This document shows positions 1-5,836 of a stretch of DNA of 8,622 bases, piece after piece. The notes below the pieces were generated by a model. The model had not been told where the DNA came from and did not search any database. It saw nothing but the letters and a program-made list of their open reading frames with translations. Position 1 is the stretch's first letter; every line of letters starts with the position of its first letter. The position numbers and the translations under genes were made by a program. Source of the DNA: Niveispirillum sp. Its GTDB lineage: Bacteria; Pseudomonadota; Alphaproteobacteria; Azospirillales; Azospirillaceae. Location: positions 1 to 8,622 of the forward strand of contig JAEMSB010000166.1 in the NCBI GenBank assembly GCA_016463045.1, in the 5' to 3' direction.

Positions 1-278
1 CGGTACTGCCCGGCGACAAAGACCAGACGCGGGGCGGGGGCATCCAGGGCGGTGGGGATGGCATCCACGGTCACGGTTGCGGCGTCCGGGGCGGGCCCCA
101 GGGTCAGCTTGTCCAGACCGCGCAGGTTGGTGAATTTCCAGGCCTCAGCCCGTGTGCTGGGCAGGCCCGCCTTGGCGAACCGGTCCAGGCCATCGGCGCG
201 CGTGCCGGCAAGGGCGGGGGCCAGTGCCACCACCTGTTCCACGAAATTCCGGGCCGTCTGGTTCTGTTCGTCGCGCAT
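1..278 (-). CDS. sufD: SufD, Fe-S cluster assembly protein (N-terminal part, cut by window edge)
   Basis: Only the first 92 codons are in the window; the gene continues beyond base 1. SufD is the SufB paralogue in the cytosolic SufBCD scaffold complex and is needed for iron entry into the nascent cluster. The visible part has an amphipathic N-terminal helix region followed by PSTRAEAWKFTNLRGL (residues 40-55). This matches the conserved P-x-x-R-x-E-x-W-K-(Y/F)-T-x-L signature near the start of SufD proteins. The ATG at 278-276 lies 3 nt after the stop of the acetyltransferase-like gene. No good Shine-Dalgarno sequence precedes it, which suggests translational coupling to the upstream gene. 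Position in the operon after sufB and sufC supports the call. Family members are usually a little over 400 residues, so most of the protein is not seen. Confidence 0.9.
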   Translation of the reverse strand, partial: MRDEQNQTARNFVEQVVALAPALAGTRADGLDRFAKAGLPSTRAEAWKFTNLRGLDKLTLGPAPDAATVTVDAIPTALDAPAPRLVFVAGQY

Positions 279-281
279 GGT

Positions 282-1160
282 TCAAAGCTTCATGTCGTAA
301 AAGTTCATGTTCAGGCCCGGCACGTCATATTCGGCAACACCGAAACGCTGGAACCCGTGCAGCGGATAGAATTGGGGCGCCTGGCAATCCATCGTCTCCA
401 CTGCCGCCCGCCCGCAGCCCAGCCTGCGCCCCTCGTCTAGGGCGGCGGCCAGCATGGCGTAACCGGTGCCGGTGCCGCGCAGACTGTCCTCCAGCCAGAC
501 CATGTCGACCATGAAGTCGCTGTCCACGGCATAGCAAAGGGCGGCCCCGCGCGGGGCGTTGGTCACGATATCGCGGACGTAAGCCGCCACCAGTTTCACG
601 GGCGCGCCCAGCAGGCCCTGCCGGCGGGCATCGGTGATGCGCCAGATTTCCTTGGCCAGATGCCGGGGCGGCGGTTCGTGGATGGCCAGGGCAAAGCCGG
701 CGGGCATCGCAGCCTCCCCCTTGCCGATCCGCTTTTCCAGGATGGTGAAGACACCACCGCGAATATGCGGGCCGATCACCTGACGTACCGCATAACCGGC
801 GGCCATATAGGGGGCGGTGTCGTCGTGTGCGCGTACGATCATGATGAAACGGTCGGCATCCCGGCGGGCCAGTTCAGCCTCCGTCCGGGCCAGCACCGAA
901 GCGATGGCGGGGCCGGGATCGATGCCGGGAACGGTCCAGACACCCCAGAAGCAATAGGCGTCGCGTCCCCACTGGGTCAGCGACAAACCTGCCTGCGGCG
1001 CGCCTGTCTCCCCATTTCCCGCCACCGTGACGAACCGGCCCTGGGCCGGCGGCAGGGTGGCGGCGTTGAAGGCCATCAGCCCGCCCAGCACGATATCCGC
1101 GTCCGGCCCCGTGACCGGCACGTCATATTCGATGCTGATGCGCACACCGGGGGCGGTCAT
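282..1160 (-). CDS. Tandem GNAT-type N-acetyltransferase-like protein within the suf operon
   Basis: A 292-residue protein that reads as two GNAT-like halves. The C-terminal half (about 155-292) has the acetyl-CoA loop of GNAT motif A, RGTGTG at 228-233, preceded by a beta strand, FMVDMVWLEDS. It also has a motif-B-like segment, FYPLHGF at 264-270, close to the FYxxxGF pattern. The N-terminal half (about 20-145) keeps the layout: FNAATLPP, a strand-like FWGVWTVPG, a helix at about 85-100, and PYMAAGY at 117-123. It lacks a recognisable RxxGxG loop, with PGIDPGPA in that place, so it is probably degenerate and non-catalytic. The ATG at 1160 is 3 nt after the sufC stop, and its own stop is 3 nt before sufD, so it is co-transcribed and likely translationally coupled. 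The acceptor substrate cannot be read from sequence. A role in modifying Suf components, or simple co-regulation, is inference. Confidence 0.82.
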   Translation of the reverse strand: MTAPGVRISIEYDVPVTGPDADIVLGGLMAFNAATLPPAQGRFVTVAGNGETGAPQAGLSLTQWGRDAYCFWGVWTVPGIDPGPAIASVLARTEAELARRDADRFIMIVRAHDDTAPYMAAGYAVRQVIGPHIRGGVFTILEKRIGKGEAAMPAGFALAIHEPPPRHLAKEIWRITDARRQGLLGAPVKLVAAYVRDIVTNAPRGAALCYAVDSDFMVDMVWLEDSLRGTGTGYAMLAAALDEGRRLGCGRAAVETMDCQAPQFYPLHGFQRFGVAEYDVPGLNMNFYDMKL

Positions 1161-1163
1161 GGG

Positions 1164-1922
1164 TCAGGCCGCCTCGGTCACGCCGAACTCGGCATAGCCC
1201 TTGGCTTCCAGCTCCAGCGCCAACTCCTTGCCGCCCGACTTCACGATGCGGCCATTGGCCAACACATGCACCACGTCGGGCACGATGTAATCCAGCAGGC
1301 GCTGATAATGGGTGATGACCAGCATGCCGCGTTCGGGCCCGCGCAGGCGGTTCACGCCCTCGGCCACGATCTTCAGTGCGTCGATATCCAGGCCGCTGTC
1401 GGTTTCGTCCAGGATGGCCAGCTTCGGCTGGAGGACGGCCATCTGCAAAGCCTCGTTGCGCTTCTTCTCGCCCCCGGAGAAGCCGACATTGACGGCGCGC
1501 TTGATCATCTCGTCATTCATCGACAGATCCTTGGCCTTGGCCCGGATCAGCTTCAGGAACTGCATCGCGTCCAGCGGCGTCTCGCCACGGGTTTTGCGGA
1601 TGGCATTCAGCGCTTCCTTCAGGAAGGTGGTGTTGGACACACCGGGGATTTCCACCGGGTACTGAAACGCCAGGAACAGGCCGGCGGCGGCGCGTTCCTC
1701 GATCTCCATGGACAGCAGATCCTGGCCGTCGAAGGTCACGCTGCCTTCGGTGATCTCATAGCCTTCACGACCGGCCAGCACATAGGACAGCGTGCTCTTG
1801 CCCGCGCCATTGGGGCCCATGATGGCATGCACCTCACCGGCATTGATGGTCAGATCAACCCCCTTGAGGATCGCCTTGCCATCGACAGTGGCGTGCAGGT
1901 TCTTGATTTCGATCAGGGACAT
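1164..1922 (-). CDS. sufC: SufC, ABC-type ATPase of the SUF Fe-S assembly complex
   Basis: Cytosolic ATPase that binds SufB and SufD and drives the conformational change needed for cluster assembly. The 252-residue product shows Walker A GPNGAGKST (36-44), a Q-loop around Q87 (FLAFQYP), the SufC-type signature FSGGEKKRNE (148-157), Walker B with the adjacent D-loop, LAILDETDSGLD (168-179), and the switch histidine H205 (VITHYQ). K42, E173, D175 and H205 line up with the E. coli SufC catalytic residues at a constant offset of two. The start is set at the ATG at 1922-1920, because GGAG at 1932-1929 sits 6 nt upstream and the protein then begins MSLIEIKNL, as usual for the family. An in-frame ATG 8 codons earlier (1946) lacks this support. 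It follows sufB after 69 nt, and its stop is 3 nt from the next gene. Confidence 0.97.
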   Translation of the reverse strand: MSLIEIKNLHATVDGKAILKGVDLTINAGEVHAIMGPNGAGKSTLSYVLAGREGYEITEGSVTFDGQDLLSMEIEERAAAGLFLAFQYPVEIPGVSNTTFLKEALNAIRKTRGETPLDAMQFLKLIRAKAKDLSMNDEMIKRAVNVGFSGGEKKRNEALQMAVLQPKLAILDETDSGLDIDALKIVAEGVNRLRGPERGMLVITHYQRLLDYIVPDVVHVLANGRIVKSGGKELALELEAKGYAEFGVTEAA

Positions 1923-1947
1923 TTGCTGCTCCAACTCACATCTCATG

Positions 1948-1970
1948 GCGGAAAGGCCGGGCCGTTCCGC
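1948..1970 (-). promoter_or_regulatory. Inverted repeat in the sufB-sufC intercistronic gap
   Basis: GCGGAA at 1948-1953 and TTCCGC at 1965-1970 are perfectly complementary, 6 bp. The 11-base interior (AGGCCGGGCCG) can add two more pairs after one mismatch. There is no following T-run, so it does not look like an intrinsic terminator. It lies 15 nt before the GGAG of sufC in the direction of transcription. It could act as an RNA processing or stability element between sufB and sufC, but a chance origin in such G+C-rich sequence is also possible. Confidence 0.35.
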
Positions 1971-1991
1971 ACCATCTCTTCATCCGGGGGC

Positions 1992-3473
1992 TTAGCCCAC
2001 CGAGCCCTCAAGGCTGATCGCCACCAGCTTCTGCGCTTCCACGGCGAATTCCATGGGCAGTTCTTTCAGCACTTCCTTGCAGAAGCCGTTCACGATCAGG
2101 CCGACCGCGTCTTCTTCTTTCAAGCCGCGCTGGCGGCAATAGAACAACTGGTCCTCGGAGATTTTGGCCGTCGTCGCTTCATGCTCCACACGCGCCGTGC
2201 GGTTGCGGCTTTCGATATAGGGCACGGTATGGGCCCCGCACTTGTCGCCGATCAGCAGGCTGTCGCACTGGGTGAAGTTGCGCGCGTTCTGCGCCTTGGG
2301 CAGGATGCGGACCAGACCGCGATAGGTGTTCTGCGCGCGACCGGCGGAGATACCCTTGGAGATGATGGTGGACCGGGTGTTCTTCCCGATATGGATCATC
2401 TTCGTGCCGGTATCGGCCTGCTGCATGTTGTTGGTGATGGCGACCGAATAGAACTCGCCCACCGAATTGTCACCCTGCAGGATGCAGCTCGGGTATTTCC
2501 AGGTGATGGCCGAACCGGTTTCCACCTGGGTCCAGCTTACCTTGGAATTACGACCGCGGCAGGCGGCCCGCTTGGTCACGAAATTATAGATGCCACCCTT
2601 GCCATTCTCATCGCCCGGATACCAGTTCTGGACGGTTGAGTACTTGATGGTGGCGTCATCCAGCGCTACCAGTTCTACCACGGCGGCGTGCAGCTGGTTT
2701 TCGTCGCGCTGCGGTGCGGTGCAGCCCTCCAGGTAGGAGACGTAGGACCCTTCGTCAGCGATGATCAGGGTGCGCTCGAACTGTCCGGTATTCTTCGCAT
2801 TGATGCGGAAATAGGTGGACAGTTCCATGGGGCAGCGCACGCCCTTGGGGATATAGACGAAGCTGCCATCGGTGAAGACGGCGCAGTTCAGTGTCGCGAA
2901 GTAATTGTCTGAATAGGGGACCACAGTGCCCAGATACTGGCGCACCAGATCGGGATGGGTCTTCACCGCTTCCGAGATGGAACAGAAGACGATGCCCTTT
3001 TCCTCCAGCTTCTTCTTGAACGTGGTGGCCACCGACACGCTGTCGAACACGGCGTCGACCGCGATGGACGGGCTGTCGCCCGCCCCCTCGACGCCGGCCA
3101 GGATGGCCTGTTCCTTCAAGGGGATGCCCAGCTTCTCATAGGTCTTCAGCAGTTCCGGATCGACCTCGTCCAGCGATTTCGGGCCAGCGGTCGTCTTGGG
3201 CGCGGAATAATAGTAGCTGTCCTGATAATCGATGGGCGGATAGTGCAGCTTGGCCCAATCCGGCTCGTCCATGGTCAGCCAGTGGCGATAGGCCTTCAGC
3301 CGCCATTCCAGCAGCCATTCCGGCTCCCCCTTCTTGGCGGAGATGAAGCGGACGATATCTTCCGACAGGCCCTTGGGCGCGGTTTCCGACTCGATATCGG
3401 TGAAGAAGCCGTATTTGTACTTCCCCTCCGCCAGGTTTTTGACCTGTTCGATCGTCTGTTCAGTGGCGGCCAT
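1992..3473 (-). CDS. sufB: SufB, scaffold subunit of the SUF Fe-S assembly complex
   Basis: Core scaffold on which the nascent Fe-S cluster is built, receiving sulfur from the SufS/SufE-type desulfurase system and working with SufC and SufD in the cytosol. The 493-residue length is close to E. coli SufB (495). Visible landmarks include GVRCPMELSTYFRIN (211-225), EGCTAPQRDENQLHAAVVEL (249-268), NARNFTQCDSLLIGDKCGAH (396-415) and VEHEATTAKISEDQLFYC (429-446). C403 in QCDS and E432 in the HEAT motif correspond to E. coli C405 and E434, used for cluster assembly, and C251 corresponds to C254. The ATG at 3473 is preceded by GGGGAG (3487-3482) with an 8-nt spacer, a good ribosome binding site. It lies 39 nt downstream of the regulator and 69 nt upstream of sufC. 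It contains the only CTGCAG I found in the window (2475-2480). Confidence 0.98.
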   Translation of the reverse strand: MAATEQTIEQVKNLAEGKYKYGFFTDIESETAPKGLSEDIVRFISAKKGEPEWLLEWRLKAYRHWLTMDEPDWAKLHYPPIDYQDSYYYSAPKTTAGPKSLDEVDPELLKTYEKLGIPLKEQAILAGVEGAGDSPSIAVDAVFDSVSVATTFKKKLEEKGIVFCSISEAVKTHPDLVRQYLGTVVPYSDNYFATLNCAVFTDGSFVYIPKGVRCPMELSTYFRINAKNTGQFERTLIIADEGSYVSYLEGCTAPQRDENQLHAAVVELVALDDATIKYSTVQNWYPGDENGKGGIYNFVTKRAACRGRNSKVSWTQVETGSAITWKYPSCILQGDNSVGEFYSVAITNNMQQADTGTKMIHIGKNTRSTIISKGISAGRAQNTYRGLVRILPKAQNARNFTQCDSLLIGDKCGAHTVPYIESRNRTARVEHEATTAKISEDQLFYCRQRGLKEEDAVGLIVNGFCKEVLKELPMEFAVEAQKLVAISLEGSVG

Positions 3474-3512
3474 ATCCGTCGCTCCCCTTCAAACCCCTCA
3501 ACCCCAGCCCGT

Positions 3513-3968
3513 TCAACCGGCCAGCACGGCGCGGGGCGCCGGCTCACGCTCGAAATCGAACAAGGCGGGGGTGGCCATGTCGGCCAACGTCACATCCTCC
3601 AGCGCGCGGCGTACGGCGCTGTTCACCTTTTCCCAATGGGTCTTGCGGGAGCACAGGCTTTGCACCCCGCAGCCGCCGGAACCACCATCGACGCAATCGG
3701 TGAGCGCAATCGGCCCCTCAATCGCCTCGATGATCTCCACCACATTGATCCGGTCGGGAGTGCGCGACAGGCTGTAACCACCCGCCGCCCCCCGGTGCGA
3801 TTGCAAAAGGTCGCCCCGCGCCAGCAGCTTTAACAGCTTCTGCACCGTCGGCATGGGCAGGCCCGTGCGGTCGGCCAGGGAATTGGCCGTGTGCAGCGCG
3901 CTGTCGGCATGCGCCAGGGTGGTCAGGACCACCACGGCGTAATCCGTCATCTTGCTGAGCCGCAGCAT
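3513..3968 (-). CDS. SUF-system Fe-S assembly regulator (Rrf2/IscR family)
   Basis: A 151-residue Rrf2-family transcription factor heading the suf operon. An N-terminal winged helix-turn-helix occupies about residues 1-85. It begins MLRLSKMTDYAVVVL and includes recognition-helix sequence LPMPTVQKLLKLL (37-49) and the wing HRGAAGGYSLSR (58-69). Then EIIEAIEGPIALTDC leads to a cysteine cluster C92-x7-C100-x5-C106, expected to bind a [2Fe-2S] cluster. This matches the SUF-regulator branch of Rrf2 (TIGR02944-like) rather than E. coli IscR, which has C-x5-C-x5-C and a histidine three residues after the last cysteine. Here position +3 is K109, and the nearest histidine is H111. The MLRLSK start is typical for the family, which favours 3968 over the internal Met7. 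A weak AAAGG precedes it by 12 nt. Autoregulation through the upstream palindrome is likely but inferred. Confidence 0.93.
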   Translation of the reverse strand: MLRLSKMTDYAVVVLTTLAHADSALHTANSLADRTGLPMPTVQKLLKLLARGDLLQSHRGAAGGYSLSRTPDRINVVEIIEAIEGPIALTDCVDGGSGGCGVQSLCSRKTHWEKVNSAVRRALEDVTLADMATPALFDFEREPAPRAVLAG

Positions 3969-3986
3969 GGGCGTTGCGAACCTTTC

Positions 3987-4016
3987 TCAATACAGGACCA
4001 ATTTAGTACCGATTAA
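3987..4016 (-). promoter_or_regulatory. Putative suf operon promoter (minus strand)
   Basis: Reading the minus strand upstream of the regulator, TTAATC (4016-4011) and TATTGA (3992-3987) form a plausible but weak sigma-70-like -35/-10 pair with an 18-nt spacer. The -10 ends 18 nt before the regulator ATG. The short A+T-rich patch stands out from the G+C-rich surroundings. No transcription start can be proved from sequence alone. Confidence 0.35.
3990..4014. promoter_or_regulatory. Probable Rrf2/IscR-type operator
   Basis: An imperfect 25-base palindrome centred on 4002, with core GGACCAATTTAGTACC (3995-4010). Seven of twelve symmetric positions pair, including GxACxAA against TTxGTxC. It resembles the E. 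coli IscR type 1 consensus: ATA at the left end, a GACC/AGTA pair in place of GACT/AGTC, and an A/T-only centre. It covers the spacer and parts of both putative promoter boxes of the suf operon, the geometry expected for repression by the regulator encoded immediately downstream. Sequence resemblance is seen directly; binding is inferred. Confidence 0.5.
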
Positions 4017-4233
4017 GTGAGCCGGTCCGGGGCGGGTGTCAAGCATTCCGCCCCCACCCCTCGGCACGGGTGGCATGCATCCGTTAAGACAGCCATGCGG
4101 TGAGCGGGATTTTACCGCCCCGCACCATGCCCCATTGGGCGTTGTCACCCCCGCCCGACGGGCGCACCATTCTTTTCATGACGGGGGCGTTAAGGACCAA
4201 TCCCCGCCAAAACCGACCGACCCGGGCGACGGG

Positions 4234-4251
4234 CGGCCGGAAAATCGGCCG
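4234..4251. repeat. Short G+C-rich inverted repeat (CGGCCG-N6-CGGCCG)
   Basis: CGGCCG at 4234-4239 and again at 4246-4251, separated by GAAAAT. As RNA this gives a 6-bp stem with a 6-base loop. Each arm is also self-palindromic, so the pattern can equally be read as a direct repeat. No T-run follows on the plus strand, so it is not a standard terminator. Chance formation is possible at this base composition. Confidence 0.3.
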
Positions 4252-4332
4252 GATTTATCGCGGCGAAGCCCCCGCCTTTGTGCGGTATCATGTGGTTTGT
4301 GCCCATCCGGCTGAAGCCGAGAGGCTATCGAG

Positions 4333-4372
4333 AAATGGCGGACCGTCTCCTGGTTGGGGCGGCCCGCCATTT
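4333..4372. repeat. Inverted repeat able to form a long hairpin
   Basis: AAATGGCGG (4333-4341) and CCGCCATTT (4364-4372) are perfect complements over 9 bp. After one A/C mismatch the stem can continue through CCGTCT (4343-4348) against GGGGCGG (4356-4362) with G-U pairs, leaving a loop near 4349-4356. On the plus strand the right arm ends in TTTT (4370-4373), so a weak intrinsic terminator is conceivable. However, no plus-strand gene precedes it and the T-run is short. It may be a leader hairpin of the aroA transcript or part of a dispersed intergenic repeat. Confidence 0.45.
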
Positions 4373-4400
4373 TCGCATTCGCCTTTCCTCAGGCGCCGGC

Positions 4401-4425
4401 GCGGTTTACGACTGTCGTAAACCGC
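4401..4425. promoter_or_regulatory. Perfect 25-base palindrome upstream of aroA (operator or hairpin)
   Basis: The arms GCGGTTTACGAC (4401-4412) and GTCGTAAACCGC (4414-4425) are exact reverse complements around a single T at 4413. As DNA this has the symmetry of an operator for a dimeric repressor. As RNA it would form a 10-11 bp hairpin with a 3-5 base loop. It lies 139 nt before the aroA start codon. No T-run follows, so an intrinsic terminator is unlikely. The TACGAC/GTCGTA core is loosely reminiscent of dyads bound by BlaI/MecI-type repressors, but no such regulator is in the window and I do not claim that identity. Confidence 0.55.
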
Positions 4426-4553
4426 TCGGGGTTTCTTACGGCGCTGTTGATCACCCCGCCCTGCGCCCCACGCACATCGCCCCCGGTGGCAAAGAGGTTT
4501 TCCGTCTACCCGCCTGCTTGGTAGGGTCGCCGCCTGTTCTGTGCGGTCTGGCA

Positions 4554-4559
4554 AGGAGG
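4554..4559 (+). promoter_or_regulatory. Shine-Dalgarno sequence deciding the aroA start
   Basis: AGGAGG followed by a 5-nt spacer (ATGCG) and the ATG at 4565. This is the strongest ribosome binding site in the window. It selects 4565 over an in-frame ATG at 4541. An out-of-frame ATG at 4560 abuts the Shine-Dalgarno sequence and opens only a three-codon frame (MRW), so it is unlikely to be used. Confidence 0.85.
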
Positions 4560-4564
4560 ATGCG

Positions 4565-5836
4565 ATGGTGACGGCGACGGGCGTGGCGGCAGTAGCGGTC
4601 ATTCCGCCGACCCATCCCCTGACGGGCCGCGTGGTGCCGCCGGGATCGAAATCCATCACCAACCGCGCCCTGCTGCTGGCGGCCCTCGCCACGGGCACCA
4701 GCCGCCTGACCGGCGCGCTGAAAAGCGATGATACGCGGCACATGGCCAATGCCTTGCGCCAGATGGGTGTGAGTGTCGATGAACCCGACGCCACGACCTT
4801 CATCGTGACCAGCAGCGGGCGGCTGACGGCTCCCGCCGGGCCCTTATTCCTGGGCAATGCCGGTACGGCCACCCGCTTCCTGACCGCCGCTGTCGCCACG
4901 GTCGATGGCACCGTCGTGGTGGACGGGGATGAGCATATGCGCAAGCGGCCCATCGGCCCCCTGGTCAAGGCGCTGACGGCGCTGGGCGTCGATCTGGAGG
5001 CGCCAACCGGCTGCCCCCCCGTCACCGTGCGCGGCAAGGGGGCGTTGGCAGGGGGCCGTGTGGAGATCGATGCCGGCCTGTCCAGCCAGTATGTCAGCGC
5101 CATCCTGATGGCAGCCGCCTGTTCCAGCGGCCCCATCGATATCGCGCTGACCGGCAGTGAGATCGGGGCGCGTGGCTATATCGACCTGACTTTGGCGGCC
5201 ATGCGCGCCTTTGGCGCCGTCGTGGAGCAACAGGATGCCGCCACCTGGCGGGTGCTGCCCACCGGATACAAGGCTGCCGATTATGTGATCGAACCTGATG
5301 CGTCAGCGGCGACTTACCTTTGGGCGGCAGAGGTGCTGACGGGGGGGCGCATCGACCTGGGCGTGCCGTCGGATGCCTTCACGCAGCCCGACGCCTGTGC
5401 CCAGGCTGTGATCGCGCAGTTCCCCAATATGCCGGCGGTCATTGACGGCTCGCAGATGCAGGATGCTGTACCGACGCTGGCGGTGCTGGCAGCCTTCAAC
5501 AATCACCCGGTGCGCTTTGTCGGCATCGCCAATCTGCGCGTCAAGGAATGTGACCGCACCCGGGCGCTGTCTACCGAACTGGCCAAGATCCGTCCGGGTC
5601 TGGCCTGGGAAGAAGGCGATGATCTGATCGTGGCGGCCGATCCGGCCCTGGCCGGCCAGACGCTCGCCACCGATATCCACACCTATGCCGACCACCGCAT
5701 CGCCATGTCCTTCGCGCTGGCCGGGCTGAAAATCCATGGCATCACCATTATGGACCCTGGCTGTGTCGCCAAGACCTATCCCGGCTATTGGGATGCGCTG
5801 CGCTCGCTGGGCGTGGAATTCGTAACCCGAAACTAA
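4565..5836 (+). CDS. aroA: 3-phosphoshikimate 1-carboxyvinyltransferase (EPSP synthase)
   Basis: Joins shikimate-3-phosphate and phosphoenolpyruvate in the sixth step of the shikimate pathway towards chorismate and aromatic amino acids, in the cytosol. The 423-residue length is normal (E. coli 427). Landmarks are PGSKSITNRALL (26-37), LGNAGTATRFL (96-106), MRKRPIG (125-131), SSQYVSA (173-179), MQDAVP with catalytic D300, RVKECDR with E328, YADHRIAMS (374-382) and VAKTYPGYW with K403. These correspond to E. coli K22, the G96 loop, R124, the S3P-binding serines, D313, E341, R386 and K411. The residue equivalent to E. coli Pro101 is F105. Several stretches look more like the EPSP synthase domain of fungal AROM proteins than like E. 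coli AroA. It stands alone on its strand in the window: neither cmk nor rpsA, common alphaproteobacterial neighbours of aroA, follows it. Its TAA directly abuts the stop codon of the opposing endonuclease gene. Confidence 0.97.
   Translation: MVTATGVAAVAVIPPTHPLTGRVVPPGSKSITNRALLLAALATGTSRLTGALKSDDTRHMANALRQMGVSVDEPDATTFIVTSSGRLTAPAGPLFLGNAGTATRFLTAAVATVDGTVVVDGDEHMRKRPIGPLVKALTALGVDLEAPTGCPPVTVRGKGALAGGRVEIDAGLSSQYVSAILMAAACSSGPIDIALTGSEIGARGYIDLTLAAMRAFGAVVEQQDAATWRVLPTGYKAADYVIEPDASAATYLWAAEVLTGGRIDLGVPSDAFTQPDACAQAVIAQFPNMPAVIDGSQMQDAVPTLAVLAAFNNHPVRFVGIANLRVKECDRTRALSTELAKIRPGLAWEEGDDLIVAADPALAGQTLATDIHTYADHRIAMSFALAGLKIHGITIMDPGCVAKTYPGYWDALRSLGVEFVTRN

Larger units (their letters stand above)
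4017..4553. other. Long intergenic region between the suf regulator and aroA
   Basis: About 540 bases without a gene I can support. Short open frames exist on both strands, but they have no recognisable protein features, no good ribosome binding sites, and the arginine/proline-rich look of chance frames in G+C-rich DNA. I saw no tRNA, SRP RNA or tmRNA signature. The region holds several inverted repeats, listed separately, concentrated at 4234-4440. It must also carry the aroA promoter, but I could not pick out a convincing -35/-10 pair on the plus strand. The repeats make an untranslated leader, an operator or a small RNA plausible. Confidence 0.6.

Noticed and set aside
1923..1946. Upstream ATG giving SufC eight extra residues
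   Set aside because: The GGAG ribosome binding site lies inside that extension, and the shorter start gives the usual SufC N-terminus and a constant offset to E. coli catalytic residues.
660..2639. A 659-residue open frame on the plus strand opposite the GNAT gene, sufC and part of sufB
   Set aside because: It is antisense to genes with unmistakable family motifs, spans their boundaries, and has the histidine/glycine/arginine-rich look of a shadow frame in G+C-rich DNA.
4195..4202. A second GGACCAAT, 200 bases from the same string in the suf operator
   Set aside because: It lacks the other half of the palindrome, and one extra octamer match in about 600 bases is not compelling.
4370..4373. 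TTTT after the 4333-4372 stem as an intrinsic terminator
   Set aside because: Most of the T-run is part of the stem itself, it is only four bases, and no plus-strand gene ends upstream.
4036..4571. Overlapping plus-strand frames of 92-106 codons in the intergenic region
   Set aside because: No usable ribosome binding site, no recognisable domain, and arginine/proline-rich composition. They run through inverted repeats that better explain the sequence.
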